From Clostridiaceae bacterium (lineage in GTDB: Bacteria > Bacillota > Clostridia > Oscillospirales > Butyricicoccaceae), in assembly GCA_018383195.1 (NCBI GenBank), contig JAGZOP010000039.1, positions 1-19,769 of the forward strand: a stretch of 19,769 nt of DNA, written 5' to 3'. Shown here one piece after another: positions 7,995 through 16,315 of this stretch. The number at the start of each line of letters is the position of its first letter. Within the stretch, counting starts at the first letter, position 1. Below the pieces are notes generated by a model. It had not been told where the DNA came from. It saw nothing but the letters and a program-made list of their open reading frames with translations, and made no database searches. The position numbers and the translations under genes are program-made.

Positions 7995-9218
7995 ATGACT
8001 GTTTTTGAAGAACTAAAAGCCCGTGGCTTAATTGCCCAGGTCACAAATGAAGAAGAAATCAGTAAAATGATTAATAACGGAGAAGCTACTTTCTATATTG
8101 GCTTCGACCCGACTGCTGACAGCTTGCATGTCGGTCATTTTATGGCATTATGTCTGATGAAGCGCTTGCAGATGGCGGGAAATAAACCCATTGCACTGGT
8201 AGGCGGCGGCACAGGCTATATTGGCGACCCTTCGGGTCGCACGGATATGCGTTCCATGATGACACCGGAAACCATTCAGCACAACTGCGATTGCTTCAAA
8301 AAACAAATGGAGCGCTTCATCGAATTCGGAGAAGGAAAGGCGCAGATGGTCAACAACGCCGACTGGCTGCTTGACCTGAATTATGTTGATTTGCTGCGCG
8401 AAGTTGGCGCATGCTTCTCGGTCAACAACATGCTGCGTGCGGAGTGCTATAAGCAGCGTATGGAGAAGGGACTCAGCTTCTTAGAGTTTAATTACATGAT
8501 TATGCAGTCCTACGACTTCTACTACCTGTTCCAGCACTATGGCTGCAATATGCAGTTTGGCGGCAATGACCAATGGAGTAACATGCTCGGCGGCACGGAG
8601 CTGATTCGTCGTAAACTAGGCAAGGATGCCCACGCAATGACCATTACGCTGCTGCTGAATAACGAAGGAAAAAAGATGGGAAAAACTGCATCCGGTGCAG
8701 TATGGCTCGATCCAGAGAAAACCTCTCCCTATGACTTTTTCCAGTATTGGCGTAATGTTGATGATGCGGATGTCTTGAAATGTCTGCGCATGCTGACGTT
8801 CCTGCCGCTTGAGCAGATTGATGAAATGGATCATTGGGAGGGCGCGCAACTCAATAAAGCCAAGGAAATCCTTGCTTATGAATTAACTCAGCTTGTGCAT
8901 GGCACAGCGGAGGCAGATAAGGCGCTGGCTGCTGCCAAGGCGCTCTTTGAAGGCGGTGCTTTGGATGAAAACATGCCAACAACGACTTTGTCCGCAGAGG
9001 ACTTTTCAAATGGGCAGATTGGCGTTCTGTCTCTTCTCGTAAAGTGCGGTCTGGCTGCCTCCAATGGCGAAGCCCGTAAGTTGGTACAGGGTGGCGGCGT
9101 CTCCTTAAACGGCGAAAAAGTTGCAGATTCAAAGTTGATGCTGACTGAACAAGATTTTGCATCCGATTGCGTCATTAAAAAAGGAAAGAAAACCTACCAC
9201 AAGGTACAAATGAACTAA
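7995..9218 (+). CDS. tyrS: Tyrosyl-tRNA synthetase
   Basis: A 407-residue class I synthetase that charges tRNA(Tyr). FYIGFDPTADSLHVGHFM carries the HIGH motif as HVGH (45-48). YMIMQSYDFYYLF and QFGGNDQWSNM form the tyrosine pocket. The second signature is KMGKT (227-231), a variant of KMSKS seen in a TyrRS subgroup. The C-terminal S4 RNA-binding domain covers about 340-405 (LVKCGLAASNGEARKLVQGGGVSLNG). AAGGGG at 7981-7986 is a good ribosome binding site. The 94-nt gap after recN is too short for a T-box leader, which often controls tyrS in Firmicutes; none is visible. A strong terminator follows. Confidence 0.97.
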   Translation: MTVFEELKARGLIAQVTNEEEISKMINNGEATFYIGFDPTADSLHVGHFMALCLMKRLQMAGNKPIALVGGGTGYIGDPSGRTDMRSMMTPETIQHNCDCFKKQMERFIEFGEGKAQMVNNADWLLDLNYVDLLREVGACFSVNNMLRAECYKQRMEKGLSFLEFNYMIMQSYDFYYLFQHYGCNMQFGGNDQWSNMLGGTELIRRKLGKDAHAMTITLLLNNEGKKMGKTASGAVWLDPEKTSPYDFFQYWRNVDDADVLKCLRMLTFLPLEQIDEMDHWEGAQLNKAKEILAYELTQLVHGTAEADKALAAAKALFEGGALDENMPTTTLSAEDFSNGQIGVLSLLVKCGLAASNGEARKLVQGGGVSLNGEKVADSKLMLTEQDFASDCVIKKGKKTYHKVQMN

Positions 9219-9229
9219 TGCTACGATAA

Positions 9230-9276
9230 GCGCGCCGTACCGCACGAACTTTGTGCGTATGCGGCGCGCATTTTTT
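9230..9276 (+). terminator. Rho-independent terminator of tyrS
   Basis: GCGCGCCG (9230-9237) pairs with CGGCGCGC (9262-9269), and CGCAC (9241-9245) with GTGCG (9253-9257). A T run (9271-9276) follows directly. It ends the tyrS transcript 12 nt after the stop codon. Confidence 0.93.
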
Positions 9277-9349
9277 ATCCGACAGAATGTTTATTCCTTA
9301 AAGTACAAATTTTTTCTAATCGAACGCGTACATTTGGATAAAATAATAC

Positions 9350-9378
9350 TTTCAAAAATGAAAAAAATTTGTTATAAC
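9350..9378 (+). promoter_or_regulatory. Promoter of ligA-gatCAB
   Basis: A -10 TATAAC (9373-9378) has an upstream TG (9370-9371), giving an extended -10, and a weak -35 TTTCAA (9350-9355) 17 nt away. It lies between the tyrS terminator and ligA and predicts a start near 9385, upstream of the chosen ligA start codon. The flanks are very AT-rich. Confidence 0.5.
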
Positions 9379-9397
9379 TACTGATATGGAGTTAATT

Positions 9398-11413
9398 ATG
9401 AATCATACATTACAGGAAATCACTGCACTTCGCGCAGAATTGCAGTATCACAACAAAAAATATTACGATGAAGATGCTCCCGAAATTTCTGACTATGAAT
9501 ATGACCAGCTGCAACGAAAACTTCGTTCTTTAGAAGCACAGCATCCTGAGTTCGCGGATAAAAATTCTCCGACTCAGCGCATCGGAGGTCATGCAAGCGA
9601 AAAGTTTTCAAAAGTTACGCATCCATATCCGTTGGAAAGTTTGCAGGATGTATTTTCATTTGATGAACTCTCGGAATTCTATGCACGTGTGGAGGATGCT
9701 GTCAGCACGGCAGAATATGCTGTTGAACTAAAAATCGATGGACTTTCTGTTGCGCTGGAGTATGTCGATGGCATATTTGCACGCGGTGCAACACGAGGAG
9801 ACGGGCAGGTTGGTGAAGATGTCACCGAAAATTTAATGACTATTACCGATATTCCCAAAACATTAGAAAATGCCCCTCGGCATTTGATTGTGCGTGGTGA
9901 AGTTTATATGTCAAAGCAGGTATTTCAAGCGCTAAATGCAGAGCTTGAATTGCAGGAGAAGCCACTGCTTGCAAATCCACGCAATGCAGCGGCAGGATCT
10001 TTACGTCAAAAAGATAGTAAAATCACCGCTCAGCGTCACCTGTCGATCTTCTGCTTTAATATTCAAAATGAAGATGAACTGCCATTTCACAGTCATACAG
10101 AATCTCTTGATTATCTGAAATCTTTAGGTTTTCCAGTTAGCCCTTACTATTCTGTCTTTACCCGCCCATCAGATATTCAAAAAGAAATTGAGAGAATGGG
10201 GGATATTCGCGGGGAGTTGGATTTCGATATTGATGGCGCCGTTGTCAAAGTCAATTCGTTTGAGCAGCGGCACATTTTGGGATCTACCGCAAAATTCCCA
10301 CGTTGGGCAGCTGCATATAAATATCCGCCAGAAGTGAAAGAAACCCGGCTAGAAAATATTACAATTACCGTTGGACGTACCGGAGTGCTGACACCCAATG
10401 CGGTATTGGCACCTGTTCGTTTGGCAGGAACCAACGTATCCCGTGCAACTCTTCACAATCGCGATTTCATCCGTGATCTGGATGTCCGTATTGGCGATAC
10501 CGTTTTGGTGCGCAAGGCGGGCGAGATTATTCCGGAAATTATCGGTGTTGTGAAAGACAAACGTCCGGTTGATGCAACACCATATGAAATGCCGGAAGTT
10601 TGTCCGGTTTGCGGCGCTCCTGTGTATAAAGATCCTGATGAATCCGCAATTCGTTGTACGGGTGCAGAATGTCCCGCGCAGCTTTTGCGCAATTTAATGC
10701 ATTTTGCATCACGTGATGCAATGGATATTGATGGATGCGGCGAGTCGGTATTGCAGTCCCTTGTCGATGCCGGTTTAGTGCGTTCGGCAGCAGATCTCTA
10801 TTATCTGACGGAAGATGATATTTTAACGTTGGACCGCAAGAAGGAAAAATCAGCGAAAAACCTAATTCATAGTATCGAAATCTCCAAAAAACGAGATCTA
10901 TCTAGACTGCTTTTTGCGTTTGGAATTCGCCATGTCGGACAAAAAAACGGTAAAATCTTATCTAATTATTTTGGTTCTCTGGATGCTCTGCTCGAAGCCT
11001 CTGTAGAAGAAATGACTAGCATCCGGGATATTGGCGCTACAACAGCGGAATCTATTGCCGCATGGCGCGCACAGGATCAATCTCATCATCTTATCGAACG
11101 ACTTCGAAACGCAGGCGTCAACTTTATTGGTGAAAAAACAGCAAAATCGGATCTCCTTGAGGGGAAAATAATTGTAGCAACCGGTTCACTGACGCTATAT
11201 ACCCGCAAGGAAATCAATGACTTAATCGAATCGCTTGGCGGGAAGGCATCAGGTTCAGTATCCAAGAAAACAAGCTATGTTGTTGCCGGGGAAAATGCCG
11301 GCAGTAAGTTAACAAAAGCACAGGAACTCGGCATTCCAGTGCTCACCGAAGCGGAATTTAAATCCATGATTGAGGATTTGAATATTGAAAACCTAGAGGA
11401 GGAATCCCTATGA
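9398..11413 (+). CDS. ligA: NAD+-dependent DNA ligase LigA
   Basis: A 671-residue replicative and repair ligase that seals nicks using NAD+. Domains run in order: Ia (YHNKKYYDEDAPEISDYEYD, 17-36), adenylation with the AMP-accepting lysine K112 in ELKIDG, NPRNAAAGSLRQ, OB fold (TVGRTGVLTPNA), a Cys4 zinc finger (CPVCGAP and CTGAECPAQ), helix-hairpin-helix repeats, and a C-terminal BRCT domain (about 588-660). All key motifs are intact. The ATG at 9398 is preferred over 9386 because GGAG (9388-9391) sits 6 nt before it and the likely transcript start is near 9385. Its stop overlaps the gatC start as ATGA. Confidence 0.97.
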   Translation: MNHTLQEITALRAELQYHNKKYYDEDAPEISDYEYDQLQRKLRSLEAQHPEFADKNSPTQRIGGHASEKFSKVTHPYPLESLQDVFSFDELSEFYARVEDAVSTAEYAVELKIDGLSVALEYVDGIFARGATRGDGQVGEDVTENLMTITDIPKTLENAPRHLIVRGEVYMSKQVFQALNAELELQEKPLLANPRNAAAGSLRQKDSKITAQRHLSIFCFNIQNEDELPFHSHTESLDYLKSLGFPVSPYYSVFTRPSDIQKEIERMGDIRGELDFDIDGAVVKVNSFEQRHILGSTAKFPRWAAAYKYPPEVKETRLENITITVGRTGVLTPNAVLAPVRLAGTNVSRATLHNRDFIRDLDVRIGDTVLVRKAGEIIPEIIGVVKDKRPVDATPYEMPEVCPVCGAPVYKDPDESAIRCTGAECPAQLLRNLMHFASRDAMDIDGCGESVLQSLVDAGLVRSAADLYYLTEDDILTLDRKKEKSAKNLIHSIEISKKRDLSRLLFAFGIRHVGQKNGKILSNYFGSLDALLEASVEEMTSIRDIGATTAESIAAWRAQDQSHHLIERLRNAGVNFIGEKTAKSDLLEGKIIVATGSLTLYTRKEINDLIESLGGKASGSVSKKTSYVVAGENAGSKLTKAQELGIPVLTEAEFKSMIEDLNIENLEEESL

Positions 11414-11697
11414 CAATTGAAACAAAAGAAATTGAGCACATTGCTTCTCTGGCACATCTTGATGTTAACGGTGCAGGCTTTGAGCGCTTGGCACAGGATA
11501 TGCAGGAAATCGTTGCAATGGTGAATCAGCTGCAGCAGCTTGATTTAGATTTGACTGCTGATACCCTAGATATCAACCATAAGAATGCATTTCGAGAAGA
11601 TATCGCCGTGCTGGAATATACTCCTGATCAACTAATTGCACCAAACGCACCTGACTTTCGTGCAGGTGGAGTAGTTGTTCCGCGTGTCGTGGAATGA
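11410..11697 (+). CDS. gatC: Asp/Glu-tRNA amidotransferase subunit C
   Basis: A 95-residue GatC that wraps around GatA and links it to GatB in the GatCAB complex. The N-terminal EIEHIASLAHLDV helix and the C-terminal LREDI-type segment (here AFREDIAVLE, followed by PNAPDFRAGGVVVPRVVE) are typical. It overlaps the ligA stop by 4 nt and has GAGGAGG upstream inside ligA. gatA starts 16 nt after its stop. Confidence 0.96.
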   Translation: MTIETKEIEHIASLAHLDVNGAGFERLAQDMQEIVAMVNQLQQLDLDLTADTLDINHKNAFREDIAVLEYTPDQLIAPNAPDFRAGGVVVPRVVE

Positions 11698-11713
11698 AAG
11701 TGAGATGATGAAT

Positions 11714-13186
11714 ATGGAACTTTATAAGAAAACTGCATCCGAACTGTCCGGGCTTCTTCAGAAAAAGGAAATTAGTTCTGTCGAACTTACAAAAGATATC
11801 CTTGCACGTACAGAATCTGTTGAAAAAAAAGTTCAGGGATATATTACACTAACTGCAGAAGATGCCCTGAAATCGGCTGCAATTGTAGATAGCAAACGCG
11901 CTGCAGGTGAAAATTTGGGCGCACTAGCCGGAATTCCTGTTGCGATCAAAGATAATATCTGCACCAAAGGAACATTGACGACCTGCGCGTCTAAGATGCT
12001 TTTTAACTTTATACCGCCTTATCATGCGACGGTGATAGAAAAGCTCCTCGCACAAAATGTTATTTTAACTGGAAAAACCAATATGGATGAATTTGCGATG
12101 GGATCTTCCTGTGAAAGCTCTGCAATGCATCCAACCTATAATCCGCATGATCTAAATTGCGTTCCAGGCGGTTCCTCCGGAGGTTCTGCGGCTGTTGTTG
12201 CGGCCGGCGAAGTCCCGCTTTCTCTTGGTTCGGATACAGGGGGTTCTATCCGCCAACCCGCAGCATTCTGCGGTGTTGTTGGCCTAAAGCCAACCTATGG
12301 CGCCGTTTCCCGTTATGGTTTAGTCGCCTTCGCTTCTTCGCTTGATCAAATCGGTCCCTTCGGACGCACGGTAGAAGATACTGCCATGCTGTTTGATGCC
12401 ATTACCGGTCATGATCCGCACCATGATTCTACTTCAATCAAAACTTCGTTTGAAGGGCAAACGCATGCAAATCTAAATTCGGATATGCGCGGGATTAAAA
12501 TCGGTTTGCCGAAAGAATATTTTGGAGAAGGAATCTCTGCAGAAGTACGGAAACATGTTCTTGCAGCCGCAGATATGTATCGTGCGATGGGAGCTGAAAT
12601 TTTGGAAATTTCGCTTCCGCTTTCTGAATATGCACTCCCTGTTTATTACATTCTCTCATCCGCAGAAGCTTCTTCCAACTTAGCTCGATTCGACGGCGTG
12701 AAATACGGCTATCGCTCTCCGAATTTCGATCGACATGATTTGACTAGTCTCTACGTAAAATCGCGATCTGAAGGGTTTGGACAGGAAGTTCAGCGTCGTA
12801 TCATGTTGGGAACCTATGTGCTTTCTTCCGGATTTTATGATGCATATTATAGAAAAGCACGTGCAGCACAGCAGATGATTAAGTCCGAATTTGCATCTGC
12901 TTTTGAACGGTGCGATTTGATTCTGACACCTGTTGCACCGACCGCCGCATACAAGATCAATTCTAAAACCACGAATCCTACCGAAATGTATGCAGGCGAT
13001 ATCTGCACTGTTTCCGTGAATATTGCAGGTCTCCCGGGACTAGTGCAGCCTTGCGGTTTGGATGAAAATAAAATGCCCATCGGGATGCAGCTGATCGGTC
13101 CACATTTTGGTGAACAGCGTCTGCTCAATGCCGGATTTGCATTTGAAAAGGCCTCCGGTTTAAAAAATATGATTGCGGCATTGTAA
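11714..13186 (+). CDS. gatA: Asp/Glu-tRNA amidotransferase subunit A
   Basis: A 490-residue amidase-signature glutaminase that releases ammonia from glutamine for amidation of Glu-tRNA(Gln) or Asp-tRNA(Asn) by GatB. The Ser-cisSer-Lys triad is complete: K79 (AIKDN), S154 (PGGSSGGSAA) and the nucleophile S178 (GSDTGGSIRQPAAFCG). The start at ATG 11714 gives the family N-terminus MELYKKTASEL and places the triad at the numbering known for Gram-positive GatA. Earlier in-frame starts (11675, 11705, 11708) overlap gatC or crowd the weak AAAGTGAG ribosome binding site. It is followed closely by gatB. Confidence 0.96.
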   Translation: MELYKKTASELSGLLQKKEISSVELTKDILARTESVEKKVQGYITLTAEDALKSAAIVDSKRAAGENLGALAGIPVAIKDNICTKGTLTTCASKMLFNFIPPYHATVIEKLLAQNVILTGKTNMDEFAMGSSCESSAMHPTYNPHDLNCVPGGSSGGSAAVVAAGEVPLSLGSDTGGSIRQPAAFCGVVGLKPTYGAVSRYGLVAFASSLDQIGPFGRTVEDTAMLFDAITGHDPHHDSTSIKTSFEGQTHANLNSDMRGIKIGLPKEYFGEGISAEVRKHVLAAADMYRAMGAEILEISLPLSEYALPVYYILSSAEASSNLARFDGVKYGYRSPNFDRHDLTSLYVKSRSEGFGQEVQRRIMLGTYVLSSGFYDAYYRKARAAQQMIKSEFASAFERCDLILTPVAPTAAYKINSKTTNPTEMYAGDICTVSVNIAGLPGLVQPCGLDENKMPIGMQLIGPHFGEQRLLNAGFAFEKASGLKNMIAAL

Positions 13187-13196
13187 GGAGGAAACT

Positions 13197-14627
13197 ATGC
13201 GATACGAAGCTGTTATTGGTCTTGAGGTACACGCAGAACTGTCTACTAAAAGTAAAATCTATTGTTCCTGTCCGGCAAAGTTCGGCGCTGAAATCAATGC
13301 GCACACCTGTCCGGTTTGTACCGGCATGCCCGGTGCGCTGCCTGTCCTAAATAAGCAGGTCGTGCATTACGCTGCAAAAATGGGACTTGCTACTGGGTGT
13401 ACGATTAACCGGCTATGTCAATCTGCACGTAAAAACTACTTTTATCCTGATTTGCCGAAAGCATATCAGATTTCCCAATCCGATCATCCGATTTGCTCAA
13501 ATGGCGAGGTGTTCTTCTATGTAGATGGCGAAAAACGGTCCTGCCGTCTGGAACGCATCCATTTTGAAGAAGATGCCGGAAAGTTACTTCACGATGGCAT
13601 TGATGGCACGGTCGTTGATTTCAACCGCTGCGGTGTGCCGCTTATCGAAATTGTTACGCGTCCGGATCTCCGATCTTCTGCCGAGGCAAAAGAGTTCTTA
13701 GAAACCATTAAAACCACCTTGTCTTATCTCAACATCTGCGACTGTAAAATGGAGGAGGGCTCCATCCGCTGCGATGTCAATGTATCCATCCGTCCAGAGG
13801 GGGCTGCCGAATTTGGCACTCGTGTGGAAATGAAAAATATCAACACTTTTTCTGGTGCTGTCCGCGCAATTGATTATGAAATTGCAAGGCAAATCCGGCT
13901 GGTCGAAAGCGGAGGCGCGGTACAGCAGGAGACGCGTCGCTGGGATGATATCAAAGTAAAAAGTACCGTCATGCGCACAAAAGAAAATGCGCAAGATTAT
14001 CGCTACTTTCCTGATCCGGATTTGCTCACTGTCGAAATAGATGATGCATGGATGGAAGAAATTAAAAGTGAAATCCCTGAACTGCCAATTGCACGTTATG
14101 AACGTTATCTAAAAGACTATGGAATGTCTGAAATCGATGCCCGTCAATTATCTGATTCTTTTGAAAAAGGGAATTTGCTTGATGATGCAGTCGCTTCTGG
14201 AAAGATTCAACCCAAAAAGGCTGTTAACTGGATTCTTTCGGATATTTCCAAATATTTAAATGACAAGGCGATTGAACTGCATGATACACGCTTGACCGCC
14301 GATAAATTGGTCGACTTAATCTGCTTAATCGATTCCAGCACCATTTCCGGTGCAGCGGGAAAAAAAGTCCTGATTGATTTGTTTGAAAAAGATGAAACTG
14401 CCGAACAAATTGTAGAACGATTGGGTCTGAAGCAGGTATCTGATGAAACTGCGCTGCTTACAATTGTACAAGAAGTGATTGCGAAAAACACAAAAGCTGT
14501 TGCTGACTTCAAAGCAGGTAAAAATGTGACCGGTTTTTTGGTCGGTCAGTGTATGAAAGCTTCAAAAGGACAGGCAAATCCGCAAATTCTAAACAAGTTT
14601 ATCGCGCAAGAACTTGCAAAACTATAA
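13197..14627 (+). CDS. gatB: Asp/Glu-tRNA amidotransferase subunit B
   Basis: A 476-residue GatB that activates the misacylated tRNA with ATP and performs amidation. YEAVIGLEVHAEL (3-15) and TGMPGALPVLN (42-52) are signatures. C23, C25, C38 and C41 form a zinc site present in many GatB proteins. DFNRCGVPLIEIVT, the Mg2+/ATP region and the C-terminal YqeY/helical tail domain (about 330-476) are present. The start at 13197 follows AAGGAGG (13185-13191), which overlaps the gatA stop; a 13173 start would overlap gatA. The presence of GatCAB suggests that GlnRS and/or AsnRS is missing in the host. Confidence 0.96.
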   Translation: MRYEAVIGLEVHAELSTKSKIYCSCPAKFGAEINAHTCPVCTGMPGALPVLNKQVVHYAAKMGLATGCTINRLCQSARKNYFYPDLPKAYQISQSDHPICSNGEVFFYVDGEKRSCRLERIHFEEDAGKLLHDGIDGTVVDFNRCGVPLIEIVTRPDLRSSAEAKEFLETIKTTLSYLNICDCKMEEGSIRCDVNVSIRPEGAAEFGTRVEMKNINTFSGAVRAIDYEIARQIRLVESGGAVQQETRRWDDIKVKSTVMRTKENAQDYRYFPDPDLLTVEIDDAWMEEIKSEIPELPIARYERYLKDYGMSEIDARQLSDSFEKGNLLDDAVASGKIQPKKAVNWILSDISKYLNDKAIELHDTRLTADKLVDLICLIDSSTISGAAGKKVLIDLFEKDETAEQIVERLGLKQVSDETALLTIVQEVIAKNTKAVADFKAGKNVTGFLVGQCMKASKGQANPQILNKFIAQELAKL

Positions 14628-14630
14628 AAA

Positions 14631-14674
14631 TGCAAAAGACCGTTTGGCATGCAACTGCCCATCGGTCTTTTGCA
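14631..14674 (+). terminator. Terminator of the ligA-gatCAB operon
   Basis: TGCAAAAGACCG (14631-14642) and CGGTCTTTTGCA (14663-14674) form a perfect 12-bp stem 4 nt after the gatB stop. The descending arm holds a T run. Because an A run is present in the ascending arm, it could act in both directions. This is the last feature that clearly belongs to the host operon. Confidence 0.88.
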
Positions 14675-14692
14675 CTATCTATATAAAAATCC

Positions 14693-14720
14693 TTGCAACG
14701 GTGTACAAAGGGAACATAAT
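14693..14720 (+). promoter_or_regulatory. Possible promoter of the element's first operon
   Basis: TTGCAA (14693-14698) and CATAAT (14715-14720) are separated by 16 nt. RNA starting near 14,727 would run through two terminator-like hairpins before reaching the parB-like gene. It lies in the AT-rich junction and could be of host origin. Confidence 0.35.
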
Positions 14721-14757
14721 AAAAAACTTAATAATGGACTGCCAATCTTACACAAAG

Positions 14758-14790
14758 TACCGCCCAAACGAGACTACGGGCGGTATTTTT
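14758..14790 (+). terminator. Leader terminator hairpin 1
   Basis: TACCGCCC (14758-14765) pairs perfectly with GGGCGGTA (14778-14785), followed by a T run to 14790. This is a canonical intrinsic terminator ahead of the ParB-like gene. Confidence 0.8.
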
Positions 14791-14823
14791 GTATCATGGC
14801 GGAGAAAGGAGGAACTTCCCACG

Positions 14824-14855
14824 GGGGCTTGACTGAAAAGTTGAGCCCCTTTTTT
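14824..14855 (+). terminator. Leader terminator hairpin 2 (attenuator-like)
   Basis: GGGGCTT (14824-14830) pairs with GAGCCCC (14843-14849), followed by six T (14850-14855). The Shine-Dalgarno of the next gene begins only 13 nt later, so no promoter fits between. Expression of the gene must therefore come from read-through, which suggests attenuation or antitermination. Confidence 0.75.
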
Positions 14856-14883
14856 CATGCCAAAAAACAGGAGGTAAATGCTT

Positions 14884-16257
14884 ATGGCAGATGATAAAAC
14901 CACAAAAACGCCGGAACAGCCGGTAACGGATAGCGGGCTGGGCAAGGAAACGCCTCCCGCTCCCCCAAAAGAGCCGGAGAAGGTTTCCGTTTCCCCGGGG
15001 CCGGAAAAAAAGACGGAACCGGAGGTAAAGAACCCGCAGGTTTCCGTCTATAACTTCGCTGAAATTATGAAGGAAAAGAAGGTCGAGGAACGGGCGGCAG
15101 CTCCCAGCGGGGAAAAGCCTGCCCCGGCAAAAACGGAAAAACCGGAAAAGCAGCCGGAGGCTCCGAAGAAAGCGGAGGAAAAACCCAAAGAGCCGGAACA
15201 GCCGAAGCGCCGGGGCCGTCCCCCGAAAGCAGATAAGGACAAGGCCGCAGCCCCGAAGCCCAAAGCTCCTGCACAGAAACCGGAAAATGCGGTCAAAAAG
15301 GAACCGGAGAAAAAAACGGCTCCAACGGTACAGGCCGCTCCCGCTCCGAAGGAACCCGAAAAACCGAAGGATGCACCACGCCGGGGCAAGGAACAGATCG
15401 TCTATATCAAGCTGAACGAGCTTCACGCCTTCAAGAACCATCCCTTTGAGGTTCGGGATGATGAAGAAATGCGGGCTATGGTGTCCAGCGTCAAGGACAA
15501 GGGCGTGACCCAGCCCGCTATCGTCCGTCCTCGTGAGGATGGCGGCTATGAGATCGTGTCCGGCCACCGCCGCCAGAAAGCCAGCGAGCTTGCCGGATAT
15601 GCGGATATGCCCTGTATCGTCCGAAACCTGACGGATGATGAAGCCATCACCCAGATGGTCGAGGACAATCTGAACCAGCGTGAAGAAATCCTCCCCAGTG
15701 AGCGGGCCAAAGCCTTGAAAATGCAGCTTGAAGCTATCAAGCACCAGGGCTCCCGCACTTCGGGTCAGATTGACCCGAAGGACGCTGGCAAACGCTCCAA
15801 CGAGATCGTGGCCGAGCGCAATAAGATGGCGGTCAAGCAGGTGCAGCGGTATATCCGTCTCAATGAGCTGGTTCCCGACCTGATGAAGTTGATGGATGAA
15901 AAAAAGCTGGGCTTTACTACGGCGGTGGAGCTTTCCTATGTCAGCAAAAAGAACCAGAACTATATCGCCGTTGCCATTGACAGCCAGCAGTCCTCTCCTT
16001 CGCAGGCGCAGGCAAAGCGTATGCGTGAGCTGGACGAAAAGAAGCTGCTCAACGGGGATGTGATCGACGGCATTATGATGGAGGACAAAAAGGAGGTAGA
16101 CAAAGTGATTTTGACAGGTGCGGAACTGAGCAAGTATTTCGGCAAGGAAACTACGCCGAGGGAAATGAAGGATCAGATCATCAAGCTGCTGGACGACTGG
16201 AAGGGTCAGCAGAAGGAACACGAAAAGCCGGAGAAGAAAACCGAACAGGAAAAGTAA
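14884..16257 (+). CDS. ParB/Spo0J-domain protein with long P/E/K-rich N-terminus
   Basis: A 457-residue protein. Residues 1-168 are low-complexity (Pro, Glu, Lys, Ala) and include KRRGRPPK (108-115), an AT-hook-like DNA-binding motif. Residues 170-265 are a ParB N-terminal CTP-switch/nuclease-like domain: IKLNELHAFKNHPF, VSGHRRQKASELAG with GHRR at 227-230, and VEDNLNQRE (259-267). A KorB/ParB helix-turn-helix region follows (NEIVAERNKMAVKQVQRYIRL, about 306-326). The C-terminus is again charged. It is probably a DNA-binding partition, maintenance or regulatory protein of the element. ATG 14884 is preferred over 14878 because AGGAGGT (14869-14875) lies 8 nt upstream of it but only 2 nt from the other. 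No parA is seen beside it. Confidence 0.88.
   Translation: MADDKTTKTPEQPVTDSGLGKETPPAPPKEPEKVSVSPGPEKKTEPEVKNPQVSVYNFAEIMKEKKVEERAAAPSGEKPAPAKTEKPEKQPEAPKKAEEKPKEPEQPKRRGRPPKADKDKAAAPKPKAPAQKPENAVKKEPEKKTAPTVQAAPAPKEPEKPKDAPRRGKEQIVYIKLNELHAFKNHPFEVRDDEEMRAMVSSVKDKGVTQPAIVRPREDGGYEIVSGHRRQKASELAGYADMPCIVRNLTDDEAITQMVEDNLNQREEILPSERAKALKMQLEAIKHQGSRTSGQIDPKDAGKRSNEIVAERNKMAVKQVQRYIRLNELVPDLMKLMDEKKLGFTTAVELSYVSKKNQNYIAVAIDSQQSSPSQAQAKRMRELDEKKLLNGDVIDGIMMEDKKEVDKVILTGAELSKYFGKETTPREMKDQIIKLLDDWKGQQKEHEKPEKKTEQEK
15758..15780 (+). repeat. CTTCGGG hairpin repeat, copy 1 (inside the parB-like gene)
   Basis: CTTCGGGTCA (15758-15767) and TGACCCGAAG (15771-15780) form a perfect 10-bp stem with a 3-nt loop. 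It encodes the linker TSGQIDPK between the ParB domain and the helix-turn-helix. Closely related copies lie at 16265 and 18708. Confidence 0.6.
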
Positions 16258-16264
16258 GCCCAAA

Positions 16265-16287
16265 CTTCGGGTCAGCATGGCCCGAGG
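16265..16287 (+). repeat. CTTCGGG hairpin repeat, copy 2
   Basis: CTTCGGGTCA, loop GCA, TGGCCCGAGG: a 10-bp stem with G-T pairs, 7 nt after the parB-like stop codon. It is followed by a second hairpin, GCGGGGC/GCCCCGC (16291-16307). There is no T run, so it is more likely a transcript-stabilising or protein-binding site than an intrinsic terminator. Confidence 0.65.
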
Positions 16288-16315
16288 ATTGCGGGGCTCT
16301 GCCCCGCGCCCCGAA

